Assembly: GCA_910588145.1 (NCBI GenBank) | Contig: CAJUPO010000001.1 | Coordinates: 62,001-126,000, forward strand | DNA: 64,000 nucleotides | Direction: 5' to 3' | Source of the DNA: an uncultured Oscillospiraceae bacterium | Lineage (GTDB): Bacteria; Bacillota; Clostridia; Oscillospirales; Ruminococcaceae | Shown: in pieces, positions 1 to 7,407 of the stretch | Numbering within the stretch: position 1 is the first letter of the stretch | How the letters are laid out: every line of letters starts with the position of its first letter | The notes under the pieces: model-generated | What the model saw: only the letters and a program-made list of their open reading frames with translations | Told to the model about the DNA's origin: nothing | The model's database searches: none | Translations under genes and position numbers: made by a program

Positions 1-465
1 AAATGGGGAATTTCTACGTCAACCTCATATTTTCCGGTGGATAACAACAAATACTTTGACGGATGCGAAATGTCTATAATAGACTGGATGAGGCAGTACT
101 CAAGCGATGAAACTGATACGTATTTAAGGGGATTTCTCGGACGAATGCTTTTTTCCGGAGATGATGTATATAAAAAGGTCAATGTTCTTTCCGGCGGAGA
201 AAAGGTAAGATGTATGTTTTCAAGAATGATGCTTTACGGTTCTAATGTTCTTGTTCTGGACAGACCTACTAACCATCTGGACCTTGAAAGCATTACTGCG
301 GTAAATAACGGACTTGTAAATTTCAAGGGAGTTGTACTGTTAGCTTCTCATGACCATGAAATTTTGCAGACGGTGGCAAACAGAATTATAGAAATTACTC
401 CTGAGGGCTGTATCGACCGTGCAGGAACTTATGAAGAGTATTTGGAATTTAGAAAAAACAGATAA
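1..465 (+). CDS. ABC-F family ATPase, C-terminal part (5' end outside window)
   Basis: The reading frame is open from base 1, so this is the 3' part of a longer gene. The GTG at 37 is an internal Val codon, not a start. The fragment carries the second nucleotide-binding domain of an ABC-F protein: the signature LSGGEK near residues 64-69 of the fragment, a Walker B LVLDRPTNHLDLES with the ABC-F TNHLD box, and the switch His in ASHD. Walker B has Arg where most ABC-F proteins have Glu (LDEPTNHLD reads LDRPTNHLD), which may reduce hydrolysis. The sequence just before the signature resembles the YkpA/YbiT branch. ABC-F proteins act on ribosomes as translation factors. A terminator follows at once. 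Confidence 0.85.
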   Translation, partial: KWGISTSTSYFPVDNNKYFDGCEMSIIDWMRQYSSDETDTYLRGFLGRMLFSGDDVYKKVNVLSGGEKVRCMFSRMMLYGSNVLVLDRPTNHLDLESITAVNNGLVNFKGVVLLASHDHEILQTVANRIIEITPEGCIDRAGTYEEYLEFRKNR

Positions 466-476
466 ACGTAAAATTA

Positions 477-506
477 ACTGCCTGAGCCAAGCTCAGGCAG
501 TTTTTA
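477..506. terminator. Bidirectional intrinsic terminator
   Basis: A perfect 11-bp stem (ACTGCCTGAGC, loop CAA) is followed by TTTTT on the plus strand and an AT-rich TTAATTTT on the minus strand. It separates the convergent ABC-F gene and the DUF4363/DUF421 pair. Confidence 0.85.
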
Positions 507-881
507 TAGTATATTGGTCAGTTTGGGTATTTCGCTTTCGACTATCCATTCAAGAGCGCTTCGGGCATTTTCAAATTCAGCATTCAGCTCATCGTTTTCG
601 TTTTCTATAAGCGGCTTTAATCTGGACATTGAAGTCTGAACGCTTGAAATTTTTTCATTTCTTACAAATATACTTGCAGTTTTCTGGTATTTTTCCCATT
701 TATCATTAAGCTCTTCTGCAAGTATTGCCGATTCAGCCGTTCTTCCGTCTGAATAGATAGACTGAACATTGTTCAGCATATCCAGTATTTCATTAGTTTC
801 ATGCTTTATAATGAATATTCCGGATACTCCAAATATTATAATTCCTATAATTATTCCAAGGCTTATTTTAACTCTGCCCAT
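504..881 (-). CDS. DUF4363 family membrane-anchored protein
   Basis: A 125-residue protein of unknown function. One N-terminal transmembrane helix (about residues 7-25) is followed by a charged, probably helical extracytoplasmic part. The composition, length and position directly after a DUF421 gene fit the DUF4363 family, which commonly neighbours YetF-type DUF421 proteins in Clostridia. The start ATG has an AAAGGAG site 8 bases upstream and overlaps the DUF421 gene by 14 bases, so the two are probably translationally coupled. No catalytic motif is visible. Family assignment rests mainly on context and topology. Confidence 0.65.
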   Translation of the reverse strand: MGRVKISLGIIIGIIIFGVSGIFIIKHETNEILDMLNNVQSIYSDGRTAESAILAEELNDKWEKYQKTASIFVRNEKISSVQTSMSRLKPLIENENDELNAEFENARSALEWIVESEIPKLTNIL

Positions 882-1554
882 TGGAGGAACTCCTTTTTAT
901 TAAATTATAATTTCCAGTGCTGTCTGCGGTAAGAAGATAAATATCCTCGGTGGTTATATGCTTGCGTTCGGTGAGCTCTCTTAGCCATGAGGAGCTAAGA
1001 CCGGCAGCTTCAAGTCCCTTTTTTACAATCTTGCCGTCTGAGACAATAATTTCCGGAGGATTAATAGACTTATTACTAAAAGACATATCGCCGTTTGTAA
1101 CGTTTCTGTATTCGTATTTTTGGTAAACGGATACATTTCCGTTTGTTTCAACTACTGCAAATTGTACTTCCTTAATATCAAAAATATTATTCCCTCTCAG
1201 CGCCGTCATAAGATCGTCAACTGAAAATCTTAGATCCTTTAAAACCTTTTGATCCACTATTCCGTCTTTGATAATAACCTTTGGGAATCCGGAAACAATA
1301 TGTCTGAGACGCCTTGATTTAAGCGTTAACCATGACATTATTACTTCAAAGCATACAAGGGAAAGTATTGGGATAATACCCATAACAAGAGGTATATTAA
1401 GGTCCTCAAGGGGAAGTGTAGCAATATTTGAAACAAGAATAGTTATAACAAGCTCTGAAGGCTGAAGCTCGCCGATTTGACGTTTGCCCATGAGCCTTAT
1501 GGAAAAAATAACAATAATGTATAAAATAACTGCTCTGATAAAAACAATACTCAT
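868..1554 (-). CDS. DUF421 (YetF-like) integral membrane protein
   Basis: About 228 residues. Three N-terminal transmembrane helices are followed by the DUF421 cytosolic module: the MGKRQIGELQPSELV segment after helix 1 and the later FSVDDLMTALRGNNIFDIKEV block are family hallmarks. The frame extends upstream to 1584, but a GGAGG site (about 1561-1565) is properly spaced only for the ATG at 1554. Function is unknown; Bacillus relatives (YetF, YrbG, YkjA) are spore- or stress-linked membrane proteins. It is the first gene of a pair with the DUF4363 gene. Confidence 0.85.
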   Translation of the reverse strand: MSIVFIRAVILYIIVIFSIRLMGKRQIGELQPSELVITILVSNIATLPLEDLNIPLVMGIIPILSLVCFEVIMSWLTLKSRRLRHIVSGFPKVIIKDGIVDQKVLKDLRFSVDDLMTALRGNNIFDIKEVQFAVVETNGNVSVYQKYEYRNVTNGDMSFSNKSINPPEIIVSDGKIVKKGLEAAGLSSSWLRELTERKHITTEDIYLLTADSTGNYNLIKRSSSNGQS

Positions 1555-1644
1555 AATTTCAGCCTCCGATTTTATTGTGCGCATTTTATCATTGCATATT
1601 CATTTTATTTTTATTTAATTGATACTTTTTTATAAATTTTCAAA

Positions 1645-2640
1645 TCAAATATGACCGTGTTCTCTTTGAAGATTCAGAAATTCTTCCGTCAGCCTTTGTG
1701 CGTCGTCGTATGTTTCAAGGCTGTAACACCTTGAACGGAAAAGTGCAGCGCCGTACAGACCTTTCATATACCATGAAGCGTGCTTTCGTGCTTCTTTCAT
1801 AGCCTGAGCTTCTCCGGAAGCACCTTTCTGCTGAAGTATAAGCCGGATATGGTAAAGCATTTTTTCCATTCTTTCTTCAATAGCAGGGGGGATAAAAGGT
1901 ATGCCTTTATAAAAGCTGTCAATTTCACGGAATATAAACGGATTTCCGTAAGTAGCACGTCCTATCATCACAAGGTCGCAGTTAGTATTTTCATACATTC
2001 TTATGCAGTCGTCAAGGCAGGTAACATCGCCGTTGCCTATAACAGGAACGGAAACGCTTTCTTTTACTTTTTTTATAATATCCCAGTCTGCTTTTCCTGA
2101 GTACATCTGATCCTTTGTACGTCCGTGGACAGCTATTGCGTCCGCTCCGGCCTGTTCCATTGCCATGGCAAATTCTACTGCATTAACTGAATCGGAACTC
2201 CAGCCTTTTCGTATCTTGACTGTTACCGGAACTCCGGAGGCTCTTTTAGCGGCTTTTACTATTTCAGCGGCTGTTTTTATGTCTTTCATAAGAGCGCTTC
2301 CGGAATTGTTATTTACTACCTTTGGAACCGGACACCCCATGTTAATATCCAGTATATCGGGGCTGAAACGCATACAAATTTCCGCCGCTTTTTCTATAAA
2401 CTCAGGTTCGCCGCCAAAAATCTGAAGCGCCATTGGACGTTCATTTTCGGTTATTCTGCATAACTCCTCTGTCTTATGATCGTTGTAGCAAAGACCTTTT
2501 GCAGAAATAAGCTCGCTGACAGTATAGCAGGCTCCTTCCTGACGGCATAGAATCCGGTATGCTCTGTCGGCGACTGACGCCATGGGAGCAAGTGCGGCTG
2601 TTTTTTTTATTTTTACGTTTCCGATATTAATAAATTCCAT
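1645..2640 (-). CDS. dusB: tRNA-dihydrouridine synthase (DusB type)
   Basis: A flavoprotein that reduces specific uridines in tRNA to dihydrouridine. About 331 residues: an FMN-binding TIM barrel starting with LAPMASVADRAYR, the catalytic Cys in INMGCPVPKV, substrate-loop residues in NNSGSALMKD, the FMN-phosphate motifs GNGDV and MIGRATYGNP, and the C-terminal helical tRNA-binding domain. The frame extends to 2667, but AAAGAGG lies 8 bases before the ATG at 2640, which gives the standard N-terminus. It is divergent from polA. Confidence 0.92.
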   Translation of the reverse strand: MEFINIGNVKIKKTAALAPMASVADRAYRILCRQEGACYTVSELISAKGLCYNDHKTEELCRITENERPMALQIFGGEPEFIEKAAEICMRFSPDILDINMGCPVPKVVNNNSGSALMKDIKTAAEIVKAAKRASGVPVTVKIRKGWSSDSVNAVEFAMAMEQAGADAIAVHGRTKDQMYSGKADWDIIKKVKESVSVPVIGNGDVTCLDDCIRMYENTNCDLVMIGRATYGNPFIFREIDSFYKGIPFIPPAIEERMEKMLYHIRLILQQKGASGEAQAMKEARKHASWYMKGLYGAALFRSRCYSLETYDDAQRLTEEFLNLQREHGHI

Positions 2641-2760
2641 ATAGATTACCTCTTTTTTATTTCTCATAATATTTTAGCATAAAATTTATTGAATTGGTAG
2701 TACCTTGTCATATAGATTTTTTAATATGTGTTATCGGGCAGTATAAATTTTTAAAAAAGG

Positions 2761-2819
2761 TAGTGTTTTACTTTAAAATCTGTTATAATAAATAAAGACA
2801 ACTTTTTAAACAGGAGATA
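2761..2819 (+). promoter_or_regulatory. polA promoter -10 and ribosome binding site
   Basis: A consensus TATAAT lies at 2784-2789; no good -35 is seen 16-18 bases upstream. A CAGGAG ribosome binding site at about 2811-2816 precedes the polA ATG. The transcript probably covers polA, rimI, the Dabb gene and tsaD. Confidence 0.55.
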
Positions 2820-2822
2820 AAA

Positions 2823-5369
2823 ATGAAAATACTTGCAATAGACGGAAACAGCATTCTTAACCGTGCCTATTACGGTATAAGAAAGCTAACGAATAAAAAC
2901 GGTGTTTATACCAATGCAGTATTCGGGTTTCTTAATATTTATTTTAAAAATATTGAAGAAGTTAATCCGGATGGTGTTGCAGTTGCATTTGATCTGCGTT
3001 CACCGACGTTCAGGCATAAGGCTTCTTCTGCGTATAAGGCTAACCGTAAGGGAATGCCGGAAGAACTTGCGCAGCAGCTTCCTCTGATAAAGGATATCCT
3101 TCGTTTTATGGGTATTAAAATTATTGAATGCGAAGGCTATGAGGCTGATGACGTTCTCGGAACAATTTCAAAAAAATGTACGGATTCCGGAAACGAATGC
3201 GTTATACTTACAGGCGACCGGGACAGCTTGCAGCTTATTAATTCCAGCGTTACGGTCAGACTGGCTGCCACAAAGGAAACGAAGGTATATAATCCGCAGA
3301 CCTTTAAGGAGGAATATGGGTTTGAGCCGATAAATTTAATTGATCTTAAAGCGCTTATGGGCGACAGCTCCGATAATATTTCAGGAGTACCCGGAATAGG
3401 ACAGAAAACTGCCGCCGCTCTCATTACAGAATGGAAAACTATAGAGAATCTGTATGATAATCTTGAAAATGCAAATATAACAAAAGGCGTTCGTACAAAA
3501 CTGGAGAGCGGATTGCAAGCTGCTGAGGAAAGCAAGTGGCTTGCTACCATATGCCTTGAAGCTCCCATAGAGGAAATGCCTGAACAGCTGAAATTCGGGG
3601 AAATGCAGACTGAATCTTTAAGAGAGATTCTTACTGAACTGGAGCTTTTTAAGATTCTGAAAAGATTTGAACTTGAACCGGCTGAAGAAAAGATTCAAGA
3701 AACTGTAACCCTGCAAACCGATACAGCAGTCATAGAAGAAGACTTAAGTACAGATGTTTTAAATGAGCTTTTGAAAAGAGAACAAATATACTATACCTTT
3801 GAGCAGGGAAATTTAAAAATTTCAGGCGGGACAGACAGCGGAGTATGCAGAATATATAAGACAGATAATACGGATCTTATAAAAAAAATGTTCTCCTCAA
3901 AAACGCCTAAATATACATTTGGAGCTAAGTCCCAGTATAGATTTGCATATGAAAACGGCAGTGATTTGGTTAATATTTCTTTTGACGGTGAAATAGCCGC
4001 TTATTTGCTTGACCCTTCCGCATCGGAATATAATGTGGAAAAACTTTGCTTTAAATACAAGATTCCCTATCTTCAGCATGAAACCAGCGGAGAAACTGCA
4101 AGTCTTGAAGCTTTATGCGGATATATGAAAAAAGAAATTGAATCTCAGGGAATGCATGAGCTTATGTATGAAATAGAACAGCCCCTTATTGAAGTTCTTG
4201 CGTCTATGGAATTTGAGGGTGTTGGAATAGATTCTGAGGGAGTACGGCATTTCGGAGAAGAATTGAAACAAAGTATCGACAGAATACAAAGTGAAATTTA
4301 CAGCATATGCGGTAAAGAATTTAATATCAGCTCTCCTAAGCAGCTTGGAGATATTCTTTTTGAACTGGGACTTCCGCTGAAAAAGAAAACTAAAACCGGA
4401 TTTTCAACTAATGCCGAAGTACTTGAGGGACTGAGGGATAAGCATCCTGTAATTGATCTTGTTCTGTATTACAGACAGCTTACAAAGCTTAACTCCACTT
4501 ATGTTGACGGACTCCTTAAAACCATTGGTTCTGACGGCAGGATTCATTCAAGATTTAAGCAAACTGAAACAAGGACAGGAAGAATATCTTCTACCGAGCC
4601 GAATATGCAGAATATTCCTGTAAGAACTGATCTGGGACGTGAAATGAGAAAGTTTTTTGTTGCCCAGAACGGGAAAATACTTCTTGACGCCGATTACAGT
4701 CAGATTGAACTGAGAATTGTGGCTCATATCTGCGGTGATGAAACTATGATCAGCGGTTTTGAAAGCGGAGCAGATATTCACACTTCTACTGCGGCTCAGG
4801 TTTTCGGGCTTCCGCCTGAAATGATAACTCCTGAAATGAGGAGCGCTGCTAAGGCTGTTAACTTTGGAATTATATATGGAATCGGTGCATTTTCACTTTC
4901 AAAGGATATAAACGTCAGCGTTAATGAGGCTAAAAAATATATTGAGGATTATCTGCATAATTTCCCTAAGGTCGAGAAATTCATGAACGATACTATTGAC
5001 TTTGCAGTGAAAAACGGATTCGTTACTACCATGTTCGGCAGAAAACGATATATACCGGAGCTTTCCGCTTCAAATAAAAATATGCAGGCAGCCGGAAGAA
5101 GAATTGCTATGAATACTCCGGTACAGGGAAGCGCCGCCGATATAATTAAAATAGCTATGGTGAGAGTTTACAATAGGCTTAAATGCGAGGTCCCAAATGC
5201 AAGACTGATACTTCAGGTACACGATGAACTGATCGTTGAATGTGAAAAGAAAGACGCAGATAAAGCTTCAAGGATACTCTCAGAGGAAATGGTCAATGCC
5301 AGCAGACTCAGTGTGCCTCTTATAGCAGATGTGAACATGGGGGAAAGCTGGTATGACGCAAAAGGCTGA
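2823..5369 (+). CDS. polA: DNA polymerase I
   Basis: A repair and Okazaki-fragment-processing polymerase, 848 residues. Domains: 5'-3' flap exonuclease (about 1-290; AIDGNSILNRAYYG, EADDVLGT, GDRDSLQLI, GDSSDNISGVPGIGQKTA), a degenerate 3'-5' exonuclease-like domain (about 300-440), and the polymerase domain (about 450-848). The polymerase has motif A DADYSQIELR, motif B RSAAKAVNFGIIYGI and motif C QVHDELIVE. The proofreading DxE and YxxxD residues are not visible in the middle domain, so the 3'-5' exonuclease is probably inactive, as in Bacillus and Taq polymerases. It is first in an operon and its end overlaps rimI by 17 bases. Confidence 0.97.
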   Translation: MKILAIDGNSILNRAYYGIRKLTNKNGVYTNAVFGFLNIYFKNIEEVNPDGVAVAFDLRSPTFRHKASSAYKANRKGMPEELAQQLPLIKDILRFMGIKIIECEGYEADDVLGTISKKCTDSGNECVILTGDRDSLQLINSSVTVRLAATKETKVYNPQTFKEEYGFEPINLIDLKALMGDSSDNISGVPGIGQKTAAALITEWKTIENLYDNLENANITKGVRTKLESGLQAAEESKWLATICLEAPIEEMPEQLKFGEMQTESLREILTELELFKILKRFELEPAEEKIQETVTLQTDTAVIEEDLSTDVLNELLKREQIYYTFEQGNLKISGGTDSGVCRIYKTDNTDLIKKMFSSKTPKYTFGAKSQYRFAYENGSDLVNISFDGEIAAYLLDPSASEYNVEKLCFKYKIPYLQHETSGETASLEALCGYMKKEIESQGMHELMYEIEQPLIEVLASMEFEGVGIDSEGVRHFGEELKQSIDRIQSEIYSICGKEFNISSPKQLGDILFELGLPLKKKTKTGFSTNAEVLEGLRDKHPVIDLVLYYRQLTKLNSTYVDGLLKTIGSDGRIHSRFKQTETRTGRISSTEPNMQNIPVRTDLGREMRKFFVAQNGKILLDADYSQIELRIVAHICGDETMISGFESGADIHTSTAAQVFGLPPEMITPEMRSAAKAVNFGIIYGIGAFSLSKDINVSVNEAKKYIEDYLHNFPKVEKFMNDTIDFAVKNGFVTTMFGRKRYIPELSASNKNMQAAGRRIAMNTPVQGSAADIIKIAMVRVYNRLKCEVPNARLILQVHDELIVECEKKDADKASRILSEEMVNASRLSVPLIADVNMGESWYDAKG

Positions 5370-5793
5370 TGTTTTTCCTGTTTCAAAGGATATGATTCAT
5401 GATATATACTGTATAGCAGAAAAGTGCTTTTCTGATCCATGGTCTGAATCGCTTTTTGAATCGGCTTTTGAGCACCCTGATTCTTGTTTTTTTGGTGTGC
5501 AGGTTAACGATACGCTTGCAGGTTATATTGTCGTTCAGAAAATGGGAGATGTAATGAGTGTGGATGATATTGCAGTGCTTCCGGATTTCAGACGATTGGG
5601 TATTGCAAAACAGCTTATTGAAAAGGTACACGAAAAGTTTTCCGGATATGATTTTATCTTGGAAGTCAGAGAGAGTAATCTGGCGGCTGTTTCACTGTAT
5701 ATAAAACAGGGATATAAACAAGTGGGATACAGAAAGCGTTATTATTCAAATCCCGTTGAAGGGGCATTGCTAATGACACGGTATAATAAATAA
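5353..5793 (+). CDS. rimI: Ribosomal-protein-alanine N-acetyltransferase (GNAT)
   Basis: A 146-residue GNAT acetyltransferase. The acetyl-CoA-binding motif A is visible in VLPDFRRLGIAKQLIEKV, preceded by the beta strand MSVDDIAV, and the C-terminal SLYIKQGYKQVGYRKRYY segment is typical of RimI. RimI acetylates the N-terminal Ala of ribosomal protein S18. Position one gene upstream of tsaD is the usual Firmicutes arrangement and supports the RimI name over a generic GNAT. The ATG lies inside the end of polA with a GGGGG-AAAG site before it, so translation is coupled. Confidence 0.85.
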   Translation: MTQKADVFPVSKDMIHDIYCIAEKCFSDPWSESLFESAFEHPDSCFFGVQVNDTLAGYIVVQKMGDVMSVDDIAVLPDFRRLGIAKQLIEKVHEKFSGYDFILEVRESNLAAVSLYIKQGYKQVGYRKRYYSNPVEGALLMTRYNK

Positions 5794-5813
5794 GTTTTGG
5801 AGGATTTAAAATT

Positions 5814-6119
5814 ATGATAAGGCATATTGTTATGTTTAAATTTATGAATAATGCAGACGGTAAAACAGCAATGGAAAATGCTGCTGAAGCAAAGGCTCGT
5901 GCTATGTCGCTGAAAGAACAGATTTCTGAAATAAAAAATCTTGAAGTGCAGCTTAATAGCAAGTCGGCTGATAGTTCAAATTATGAGTTTGCTCTTATCT
6001 GCGATTTTGAGAGCATTGAAGACTTAAATTCTTACCAGGTGAATCCGGCACATATAGATTTCGGCAATTTTATAAAACCCCTTAGAGAGGCAAGAGCCTG
6101 CATTGATTTTGAATTTTAA
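5814..6119 (+). CDS. Dabb (stress-responsive alpha/beta barrel) domain protein
   Basis: 101 residues in the ferredoxin-like Dabb fold: the opening MIRHIVMFKF, the central strand of aliphatic and charged residues, and the closing NPAHIDFGNFIKPL match the family, whose His residues line a dimer cavity. No specific reaction can be assigned. It has its own GGAGG site and sits 20 bases after rimI and 23 before tsaD, so it is co-transcribed. Confidence 0.8.
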   Translation: MIRHIVMFKFMNNADGKTAMENAAEAKARAMSLKEQISEIKNLEVQLNSKSADSSNYEFALICDFESIEDLNSYQVNPAHIDFGNFIKPLREARACIDFEF

Positions 6120-6142
6120 GCAGAACGGAGTTTGTTTTTATA

Positions 6143-7153
6143 ATGTATATTTTAGGAATTGAAAGTTCCTGTGACGAAACAGCGGCGTCAGTATCAGAAA
6201 ACGGTACAAAAATTATTTCGTCAGTTATTTCATCTCAGGTTGATGAGCATAAAAAATACGGAGGCGTTGTACCTGAAATTGCGTCCAGAAGACATTGTGA
6301 GAATATACTTGGAGTGACTAAAGCCGCTCTTGAACAGGCTGAACTGACAATGTCTGATATTGACGCAGTGGCTGTCACCTATGCGCCCGGACTTATCGGA
6401 GCCCTTCTTGTTGGAGTGAACTTTGCAAAGGGACTCTGTATGGCGTCAGGTAAACCTCTTGTGCCTGTTCACCATATAGCCGGGCATATAGCCGCAAATT
6501 ATATCGTACACGAAGACTTAAAGCCTCCTTATCTATGTCTTGTAGCCAGCGGGGGGCACTCACATATCGTGGAGGTTCTTGACTATACCAGGTTCAGGGT
6601 GGCGGGAAGAACAAGGGACGATGCGGCAGGAGAATGCTTTGACAAATGCGCAAGAGCAATGGGATTTCCTTATCCGGGAGGCGTTCATATTGATAAGGCG
6701 GCTTGTTCCGGCGACTCCGAAAAATATATACTGCCTCATCCAAAGGTAACAGGAAGCGAATTTGATTTCAGTTTTTCCGGACTGAAAACCTTTGTTATAA
6801 ACCTACTGCATAACTCAGCTCAAAAGGGAATAGAAATAAACAAAAATGATCTCAGCGCAGGTATTCAAAAAACTATATCCGAAATCCTTTGCGAAAAGAC
6901 AATATCTGCCGCAAGGAAACTGGGGTATAATACCATTGCAGTTGCAGGAGGAGTATCCGCAAACAGCGGTGTTAGATCAGCCTTTGAAAAGGCTTGTGCT
7001 CAAAATAATATGAAGCTTTATCTTCCTGCCCGTGAGCTTTGCGGTGATAACGGTGCAATGATTGCTTGTCAGGGCTTTTTTAATTATCTTGCGGGACATA
7101 GAGGAGATGAAAGTCTCAACGCCGCCGCCACTTTATCCCTTGAGGAAATATAG
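6143..7153 (+). CDS. tsaD: tRNA threonylcarbamoyladenosine transferase subunit TsaD
   Basis: Transfers the threonylcarbamoyl group to A37 of ANN-decoding tRNAs, working with TsaB and TsaE. 336 residues, normal length. An ASKHA fold with the opening GIESSCDETAASV, metal ligands in HHIAGHIAAN, the ATP loops ASGGHSHIV and DDAAGECFDK, and the late motifs AGGVSAN and CGDNGAMIA. tsaB and tsaE are not in the window. It is last gene of the polA operon. Confidence 0.97.
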   Translation: MYILGIESSCDETAASVSENGTKIISSVISSQVDEHKKYGGVVPEIASRRHCENILGVTKAALEQAELTMSDIDAVAVTYAPGLIGALLVGVNFAKGLCMASGKPLVPVHHIAGHIAANYIVHEDLKPPYLCLVASGGHSHIVEVLDYTRFRVAGRTRDDAAGECFDKCARAMGFPYPGGVHIDKAACSGDSEKYILPHPKVTGSEFDFSFSGLKTFVINLLHNSAQKGIEINKNDLSAGIQKTISEILCEKTISAARKLGYNTIAVAGGVSANSGVRSAFEKACAQNNMKLYLPARELCGDNGAMIACQGFFNYLAGHRGDESLNAAATLSLEEI

Positions 7154-7173
7154 AAAAAAAGCCTAATTTATAC

Positions 7174-7197
7174 GTTATTCATTTAATTCTGAATAAC
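7174..7197 (+). terminator. Possible weak terminator or processing hairpin after tsaD
   Basis: An 8-bp inverted repeat (GTTATTCA / TGAATAAC, 8-base loop) lies 20 bases after the tsaD stop. It lacks a clear T run, so termination is uncertain. Confidence 0.35.
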
Positions 7198-7230
7198 ATA
7201 TAAAGTTTTCGAGCCATGTACAATTGTGTT

Positions 7231-7268
7231 TTGTGAAAAAACAATGAAAATTGTTATTAATTTCACAA
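7231..7268. promoter_or_regulatory. Nested palindrome, candidate operator of pckA
   Basis: Two inverted repeats share one centre: outer arms TTGTGAAA (7231-7238) and TTTCACAA (7261-7268), inner arms AACAAT (7240-7245) and ATTGTT (7250-7255) around GAAA. It ends 15 bases before the -35 box of pckA. The arms resemble Rex half-sites (TTGTGAA/TTCACAA), but their spacing is 22 instead of 4, so a Rex site is not claimed. Confidence 0.5.
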
Positions 7269-7283
7269 TATGGGAAAATTCTA

Positions 7284-7312
7284 TTGACATCAGACTGAAA
7301 AAATATTATAAT
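7284..7312 (+). promoter_or_regulatory. Sigma-A promoter of pckA
   Basis: Perfect consensus: TTGACA at 7284-7289, a 17-base spacer, TATAAT at 7307-7312. The expected start near 7319 gives a leader of about 89 bases. The leader contains an imperfect direct repeat (TGTGCATATTACA at 7361-7373 and TGTGCAATTACA at 7378-7389). Confidence 0.9.
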
Positions 7313-7407
7313 AGATTATAAAGTGAATAGTGGAACAAGGTTTCATGATTCAGTTATTTATGTGCATATTACAAACATGTGCAATTACATTTAAGGAGGA
7401 AAATACA

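Noticed and set aside
7231..7268. Rex operator at pckA
   Set aside because: Half-sites match but are 22 bases apart, so only an unnamed operator is proposed.
7330..7407. Open frame extending pckA upstream by 26 codons
   Set aside because: The extension covers the promoter leader, has no family similarity, and a strong AAGGAGG sits directly before the ATG at 7408.
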